DNA of 42,394 nt from a virus. Position 1 is the stretch's first letter. Each line of letters starts with the position of its first letter. Both the position numbers and the translations under genes were made by a program. The DNA is taken from IMG/VR virus record IMGVR_UViG_3300006990_000059, positions 1-42,394 of that record; one strand, 5' to 3'. The notes beneath the pieces were generated by a model. It ran no database searches. It was not told where the DNA came from and saw only the letters and a program-made list of their open reading frames with translations. This document shows, piece by piece, positions 25,701 to 34,700 of the stretch.

Positions 25701-28700
25701 TGAAGTTGCAGTAACTTCAAATTCATCAATTACAGTATCTGGGAAGATAGTTGTAGTGACTCCAGAGTGCTCAGAATCACATGAGAATTCTAGATTTGCC
25801 AATCTGACAAAAGATCCAATTCCAATTCCATGAGTTCCCTTTGTAGTGATAGTACCAACACCGATAGACTCGGTGTAATCAAATGCGCTAATACCCCACT
25901 GAGTACCAATATCACTTGGGAACCTATCAGTAGTAACACCAATTTCTACTGCAGCCTCACTTGTTCCAGTTGGAATATGAGGGATAGTGGAAACGCCAAC
26001 CTGCACTTCAAATTTAGTTGTACTTGGTCTCTTAGTTACAACATTAAAGACTCTACCATTTGTTCCATCTGGGAAGAATGTTGTAGTGACACCAGCATGA
26101 GGAGCGGCACAAGCAAACTCAAATCTTTCAAGTTTGACTTGCATACCAGGATTTAATCCATGAACAAGGCTGGTGGTAATCGTCATGATACCAACAACAT
26201 TGTTATATTCAAATGTGCTAACACCAACTCTCTTATTGTAAGATCCTGCAGGGCAGATCATCTGTAAACCATCAAACTGAACTCTCATATCCTTATTCAG
26301 GTTATGATTTCCAGATGTTGTTACAGTCATGATTCCAGATACATTATCATAATCAACAGTAGAAACACCAACTAGACTGTCATAGCCACTAGTGCAATCA
26401 AACTGAATGTTTCTCATGTCTAAGAAATCATTAATAGTAAATCCATGAGGTCCAGCAGTAGTCACTGTTCCGAGACCACTTGTTCCATCGTAGATAAAAT
26501 CAGTGATTGTTGTATAAGTTCCTACAGTATCAAGACCAACGATATTAGTGATAGTACCACCAGCACCAACCTCAGCAATAACCTTAGCTCCAACTAGAGG
26601 TGCTACTCCGATTCCACCAGAAGATGCAACAGAAACAATTACACCACCAACTGGCAGTTTGTTTTTAATAGCATCAAGTTCACTGAGATAATCATCACCA
26701 GTTATCAGTTTAGTTCCACTGAATACTACTTCTACATCATCTACGTTAGATACAATTGAATATACATTCAGAGGGTTGTTATCAGTTGATTGACCCTGGT
26801 GAACACCATTAAGGAAGAGTAATCCACTTCCACTAGAAGTATCGAGACCAACAGGATAATCTCCGCCATTAACACTTAGTGCAAACGTTTTACCAATACC
26901 AGTGAATTCAGTTGAAATATCATCATAAAGTTCATTCGTACCGTAATCACTCTTTAGATAAACACGCCCATTAAATTCAGATCTAGTAAATGATAGCCCT
27001 CTATCATCGGTAACGAAGTCACCACCAGAACCTTTAGGTGTATCAACAAAGTGAATATCACTTTCTACAATGTTATATGATCCTCTGTGAACAATTGCTG
27101 TTCTATTGCTTTCATGAGCAGCTTCTGTTGTTCCAACAAATCCTCTAGTAACATTTACAAGTGGGAAAGTACCAACACCAGTAATTGGGCCAGTTCCTGT
27201 CGTACCAAATCCAACATTCAAGATGTTCATCAACTCATCATCAACCTTTAGAATATAATCAGGAACAAGAGTTGAGATACCAGATAGTGCAAGGAATGTT
27301 CTACCAACACCAATTTCTTCAATATTCTTATGTGTGACTAGTGTTCTAGAAATAGGATCTTGAACAACACCATCGAGAACAATCAATGATTTTTCAAGTT
27401 TTTTGGTAGTGTCAATTAGATGACTATTACCTTCACCAATACCTGTTGGTGAAATTCCAAGACCTTTTATAGCAAAGTCTTTCTTGGTAGCAAGTTTAAT
27501 GTTGTTATTATCAATTCTAATTACAAATAGATCCTCTGGTAGAATATTTGTGGTAACTCCAGAGAAATAAGACTGTCTGCTTGTAGTTGCCGTAGCCACA
27601 ACAGACATTGTAAGACCAATTCCAAGTCTTTCGGAATAATATGTACTACCAATACCAACTGGAACATTATTTGCAACAGTGAGAGATCCTGCACCAATAG
27701 CAGTAACAGTTCCAAATCCAGTTTCTGTGACAAGTTCACGAATTGTATCACCAATCGCAATAACTGAAGTGTTTGCAACTCCAGTGATAACTTTAGTTCC
27801 ATCGGAATCTCCGAGGAAGAATCTGAATGTGCTTCCAATACTTACAATAGTTGCACCAGATCCAACACCAGGTCCAAAGAACTCTTCACCAACAGATATA
27901 CCTGAACTATTGCTTGCTGAAGAAACAACATTTGATCCACTTCTAATATCACCGATTAAACTTTCACCACCAGCGGTTGTAGATCCAATAGTAATTGATT
28001 CTGAATTAATTCCGATGATAGATGATCCAGGTGTATACTTGATATCCTGGCCATTATTCATGAAATGACTTTCTAGGAAAATGTTTCCTGATGTCTGATC
28101 AAATACTGAACTATTTGTAGGATTAAATCTTCTTGCAAAAATTGGATAACCTTCATATTCTAAAGTGAAACTAGTTCTGTCTTGTGGAGTGTATTTTGCC
28201 TGTATAACAAGCTCAATAGAAGTTCCAAATCCAAATTCTTCAATTTGTTTAATGTTTGTATCTAGATCACTGTAAACAATCTCACTAAATTCTTCAATTC
28301 TGATTTCATCACCAACATATCTTGCATCTGGTAGGAAAACCAACTCACAGAAAACTCCGTTATATTGAGTACTAAATGTTCCAAGACCAATTGATGTGTT
28401 TATACCCAATTGTGGATACTCAAGAACATAGGTATCTTTTTGACCAAACTCCTGAGCAAATAGAACTTGACTTAATGATTCAGTATTTCCACTAGAAACT
28501 CTAATGATTGATTTTGAGAAACGATCAATAATTGATGTGATTCCAACAACTGTGATACCATAACCAGCATTAATAGTTTCTTGAATTACATTAGATTCTA
28601 TTCTTGCTGTTCTTTCTGTACCATTTTGCTGTGTGGTAAGTTTAAAGTGTTCTGTTCTCAATCCAACGTTGGTGGTTGTGAATCCAACAACATTTGCTTT

Positions 28701-31700
28701 AACTGTTGCAGTATTTGAACCATCATTATGGAATTCTAATTTTAGAACATCATTTACTATATCGGCACCAAATGTACCAATAGGTGAGAAACTTAGCAAT
28801 CTTTCACTACTATCAAATCCATATTGGCCAAGAGTTGCATTGACTCCATCATGAAGAACCGTTATTTCTGCATATTGTCTTTCAGAAGTTGTATTATCTG
28901 TAACTTCAACATATGCAAACATTGAATTGAATTCATCAGTATCAAATCCAACAATTTGATCTGTAGATCCAGCTCCGATTACAGTGGTTACGCCGATCAG
29001 TCTTGTATCACCAATAACATTGGTTCCAATACCAGTAGGTCTTGAATCAAATAGTTGACGGAACGCTTTTATATCATAAGTTTTTTCTGAATTTGATGGG
29101 GTATATCTTAAAGCGATAGTTCCATCTAACTGAGAAAATTCTGTAGAAAATTCTCCTAGACTTTCTTTCTCTTCATCAAGATTTACTTGTTGTTGAGGTT
29201 CAGATTTAATATTTGATTTTTCTAGAAGGAAGGTATTATTATTACCATCAGTAATAACGACCAAATCATAAATTTGGAATGATGTCAGATCAACAACGTC
29301 AGTTACTACAACTGTAAATCTAGAATATCCTGTCCCAGCTGGGAACTTAATAATATCTACGAAATCACCAACTAAGTTTTCTCTATCAATAAATGATTCA
29401 CTGATATCATCAATACTCAGAACTCTATTAGTCAAACATTCAATAAAGTTAGTAAGTTTTTTAGTTCCAAACTTGATTGAATTTGTAGTAAGTTGACTGA
29501 TATTAGTTATATTCTGTTCGACATCAGTATCAACTGCAAAATCAAAGAAATTGTTAGTTGTTACATCTGATTCAGAGAATAGGTCAATAACTATAGATTG
29601 TGTGCCATCACTAATGAAATTAGTAGAAGCAGCTGCTACTGAATTGATTTCAGTGTCAGCAAAATTCTTTGTACCTGAAATATGTGCCAAACGATTGACT
29701 GGACCAATTAGATCATTAAATTTAACAGGACTCTTAATACTATATGCTAGTTTTTGATAATAGTCATTATCTGACATGACTTGAGTATCATCATTCAAGA
29801 ATCCTTTATTTGTCAACCAACCAAAGTTAATTGTAGATCCGCATCCAACATCATGGAAACCATCAAAAGTCTTAGTGTCTACAACTGTTCCTCTAGCTCC
29901 AGAGATTGAACCAAGAAGTTTATTTCCAACAACCAGTAGTAAATCACCCTTGGTTTTAAGGAATGCTTCATTAGAAGAATCAACTTTCAAAACAGTTTTA
30001 GTTGTTTCACCTAAGTCGTTTTCTAATAGTAAAGGTTCGTTATCAATAAAATTCTTACTGGCGATGTCTACAGAGAATGTTGGGTAAGATTCTTTCTTAA
30101 CAATAGATCCAAAGTTAACATCAGTAACACCAATTCCAGGAGATCCTGTTCCTACTCCAGTTAGATTAATTGTAACTTCAGCAGGGTTGACACCAGCATT
30201 GAAACTTGCAACTTCAAAGAATCTGAATCCATAGTTTTTAGAATTAAATCCATCGCCTTCTCCGGTATATTCCTGAATACCATCAACAAATACTTCATCC
30301 CCTGCTTGTAGTGGGCTTGTTGAGAATCCTAATACTGGAGTCACAACAGTTAGAGTCATAATTCCAGTTTGAACACTGTCAATCTTAGTAATACTTAGAC
30401 CATTATCATTAATCAAACTAAAGACACTATGACCAACACCCTGAAGACCACTTCCAGGATTAATGATCTCAACACCACTAATACTTCCAGAGTCTAATTC
30501 GGCAATGATACTTATATCATCAACTTGCTCAAGACTTACTGAGTTTACAAGGACTAAGTTTGGAGCAGTAATAAAGTTTTTCCCACCATATACTGGTATG
30601 ATATTATCAACAGAGAAGTAATTTGTAAGTTCATGTCTTGCTGGAATGTCAGCTACTGGTTTTAGAGTTTTATCAACAGCAAAGTCAAATCCAGGTTTCT
30701 CAACTTCAGTTCTATCCAACAAACCAATATTGGTTGATTTGGGAGAAATTTCAGCATTAACTCCTAAGGTTGTTGTAATTGTTGTTATTCCAGGAAGTTT
30801 GTCATAATTACTTCCTTTGTTCAAAATATTGAGTTTGGAAATTCCACCGAAGGCAGTAGTTGATTTTGTAGAATATTCTAACTTATCAACTTCAGTAGAA
30901 GTATAAGAACCTTTTTCAGGTTTTTCTGAAAGACTGACTAAGAATGTTGTGCCTGTAGTTCCTACTCCAACTACAGATGTTTTTATAGCATACTCACTAT
31001 CAACATATAGAATTCTTGAGAAATTATCTACTGAAATATCAGGTTCTACAAGAGTATTATTTGAAATTTTTTCTAAGTTATAATATAGTTGCTCTGGTAA
31101 ATACTCGTTAAACTTAACAGTAAAACTAGCCGTTCCCAGTCCAACAGTTCCAATTCCAGTCAATTCAAATGCTTCAGAACGTCCAGTTCCAACAAGTTCA
31201 TTTCTATAATCAGAATCATAGAAAATTCTAAAATTATAACCAGACAAGGAACTATCTGATACATCAAATTTGATATTATTATTTCTAGTTACTTTTATTT
31301 CAGGGTTTACTTTAGATATTGTATGTGAAGTTCCACCAACTTTGGTAAATTCAACTAATCTAATAGTTTCTCCTTCAAGGTCAGTTTTAGTTTCTGCAAT
31401 TGAGAATGCATCTGGATTATCAGAAAATACGAAATACTTTCCAGTATCAATACCAGTTGTTTCATTCGCATCATAGAATACCAAATCACCAGTAACTAAA
31501 CCATGACTCTCGATATTAAATCTTGAACTTGATAAACCAACTGAAGCTGAACTGAAACCAATGGGATCAATAATAGTATTTTGAGTGAACTCATTGAATA
31601 ATACTCTTACTGCTGTTGATGTTCCAACACCAACTGTTAGATTTGGTTTTACATTAAATCTAACTTTATCATCTTTTTCAAGACCATGAGAAGATGCTGT

Positions 31701-34700
31701 CGCTACTCTTGCAGTTAATCTTTCTACTCTACCAGTTACCTGCTTATGATCTGATGTGATTTGATATTCATAATCGTTCGTATCACAGGAAACGAAATTA
31801 ATTTCTGCAGAATCTAAAGTAGTTTTAATACCAATGATATTTGTGCCTTTATTGACAGCATATACTAGTTGCTCATTGCCAGATAAAGGAAGAGTAAATG
31901 TATATGCAGCACCAACTGTAGATACTGCAATAGCATTACCAGATGCTGGTTTTATAATCTTAATTGGTTGATTATCTGTAAATGTATGATTCTCAAGATA
32001 AATTGAATATGTTGGAACACTTCTATCAGTTGTTGCACCACTAACAACATAATCTGTATCAATTGCGATACCTAGAGTAGTTCCAAATCCGACGGCTTCT
32101 TTAGGATTGAAATATACAACATCATTTGGTGTAGAATCTAAAGTTGAACCATTAAAATTAAATATTATTTGACTGGATTTTACTAATATAGGAGCTCCAA
32201 CAGTATGACCAGTCCCAGAGGTTCCTCTTACTGCTCTGATTATGTTATTAAATGAACCAGAAGTGTTGTAGATATTGAGAACTTTAAAAGTTTCATCATC
32301 AATTTGAAGTTCAGAGTTTGGTCTTAAGAACTCTGGGACATTCGAGACGGGTATGTCTGTGGTTATACCACCAACAAATTCTGCTACTATGTTATCAGTT
32401 AAACTAAAGTCGTCAGATGGAACTCCAATAGTCACATCACCAGACAAATTAGCAACATAAGTTGAGAGACCAGAAATTTTAACAATATCATTCGGTTCCA
32501 AATCATGGAATGTTGAAATGAATCCAGCTACCTGATTTCCATTAAGGGTTTCAAATACAAATTTATCATATGTTAAGAATTCCTCTGTTATACTATTAAC
32601 AAAGTCTCCAGTAACTTCTGAGACTTGAGCAGATGCTGATCCACCAGTTGTATCACTATTATCAAATACAACATTATCACCAATTTGATAATTTGATCCT
32701 TTCTTTACAATAGAAATATTTTGTATTTCACCTGTTCTTCTAGACCTTACAATAACCCTTTGACTATCAAAACTATAAGGTTGAGTAAAGAAGTTATAAT
32801 CAGCACCAGCTTCAGAAACATTGTATGGGAAAGTATTTCTAATTAATTCATTTCCAATAAAATCAAAATTTTGATTTAGTGATACTGAAGATCCTGCAAG
32901 ATTTTCTTCAATAACATTAGATCTATATGAATCACCAATGAAATATGGGAAACTAGATGCGAGATCTCCAGTTAATGGATCTAGTTCTAACGTTGCAAAG
33001 TATGCATAAGTTCCGTTTGGAAACTCTGGTGTTTTGGTAAATTTACCATTGTGCTTATCTAAGTCGCCAGAATCAGTAAACAAATAATCTTCAGCAAATA
33101 ATCCAGATTCAAATCCACTTGGTCTATTTGTGACTTGATTGATATCAATAATATAACCAGATTCAATTAGTTTAATAGCAGAAGTTTGATCATTTGAATC
33201 TGTATAACCAAAACATCCATAAATTGGATTTCCGTCATATGCCCATCCAATTAGTGGTGAGTGCTTGGTGTTATCAGTGTCTTGGAAATCTGATTGTAAT
33301 TTTGGACTATATCCAACAACAGCATATTGTAAACCGTTTTCACCTTTATCAATGATAGCTTCACCACCATAATCTTTAAATCTTGCTCTGCTGTTGAGAG
33401 TTAGACTTCTAATAGCTGAACGTAGAACTGCTCCACTTCCTCTTGATACTGGTTCAATTTTAGTGTCTGAGAAAACATAATTGTTACCACTCGCAATAAC
33501 AACTACATCTATAACCTCACCATTATCATTAGTAACCGCTCTTGCTATACAACCACTTCCAGATTCACTAATGATACTAATATCAGGTGGAGAAAAATAG
33601 TTTTTTCCTGGTTGTGATACTAAAATATCAATAATCTTTTTATCAACAATTACCGCTCTAAATTCTGCTCCAGTTCCGTTATCAATACTTACAGCTGGTC
33701 TATTGTGGAAGTTTAGAACTTTAGATCCATATGATGTTCCACCATCATAAAGAAGGGCATCTTTTATACTGCCTGTTACAATAGGAGTAGCTGTTACAAC
33801 ACCCACAGTATTTGCAATGGATACTGAAATATCAACTGTGATTTCTGGATAGTTGAATACGTGAAGACCTGTTCCAATCCCAGCGATTTTTTCAGTCAAT
33901 CCTCTATCAAAATTAGTATTGCTAGTTCCTGCAACACCAGCGTCTGCAATTCTAAAGCTGTTATCATCTACTTTGATAACATAATACTGATTGGATGCTG
34001 ATAGATTAGGAATCTTATCACCAGTAGCACTATATGTAATTAACTCACCTGTAGAATAACCATGATCTTTAAATGAGAATGAATTATTTGATGTTGAGAT
34101 ACCTGTTGTTTGAATAGCAACTTGTCTATTTTCATATCCAACCCCACCATCTAGAACAACAACACCAGTTAATTGCTTGGTTGATTGTGCAGTTCTAAAT
34201 TTATGTAAACCACCACTGTTATTACCAGTACTAAAACCAACAGTGTTTATACCACTATTAAAATCCGATTCATTCTCGTATAATCTAAAAGATACTGGAT
34301 CGATAACTTCGGTAAAGTACTTACCACCAGTTTCTAGGAAATTACCAGTAACACTAGTCAATCCAAATCCAGTGACTCCTAAAGATCTGTTACCATTTGG
34401 ATCATAGATAATTTCTTGACCATTTCCAAAATTATGATTATTGGTTGTTCTAATAAAATCACCATAAACGGAGACGCCACCACCATCAGAGGCATTTTTA
34501 CCATTAAATCCAACTTCTCTAAATTGATCAATTACAATTGGTTCGACTAAAGCCCCAGTTCCATTACCACCACTTATACTGATGCTTATAACTTGATCAA
34601 TATCAAAGTCTTGTGGATCAATAAGAATATCTTTAAGGGTTCCTGATACAGCAACATTTGCCAGAGCAGTATTTCCAGAATTATCCGAATCTGCAATGAT

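Noticed and set aside
25005-26500. Repeats as a CRISPR array
   Set aside because: The repeats are in-frame coding units with diverged DNA and no constant repeat-spacer pattern.
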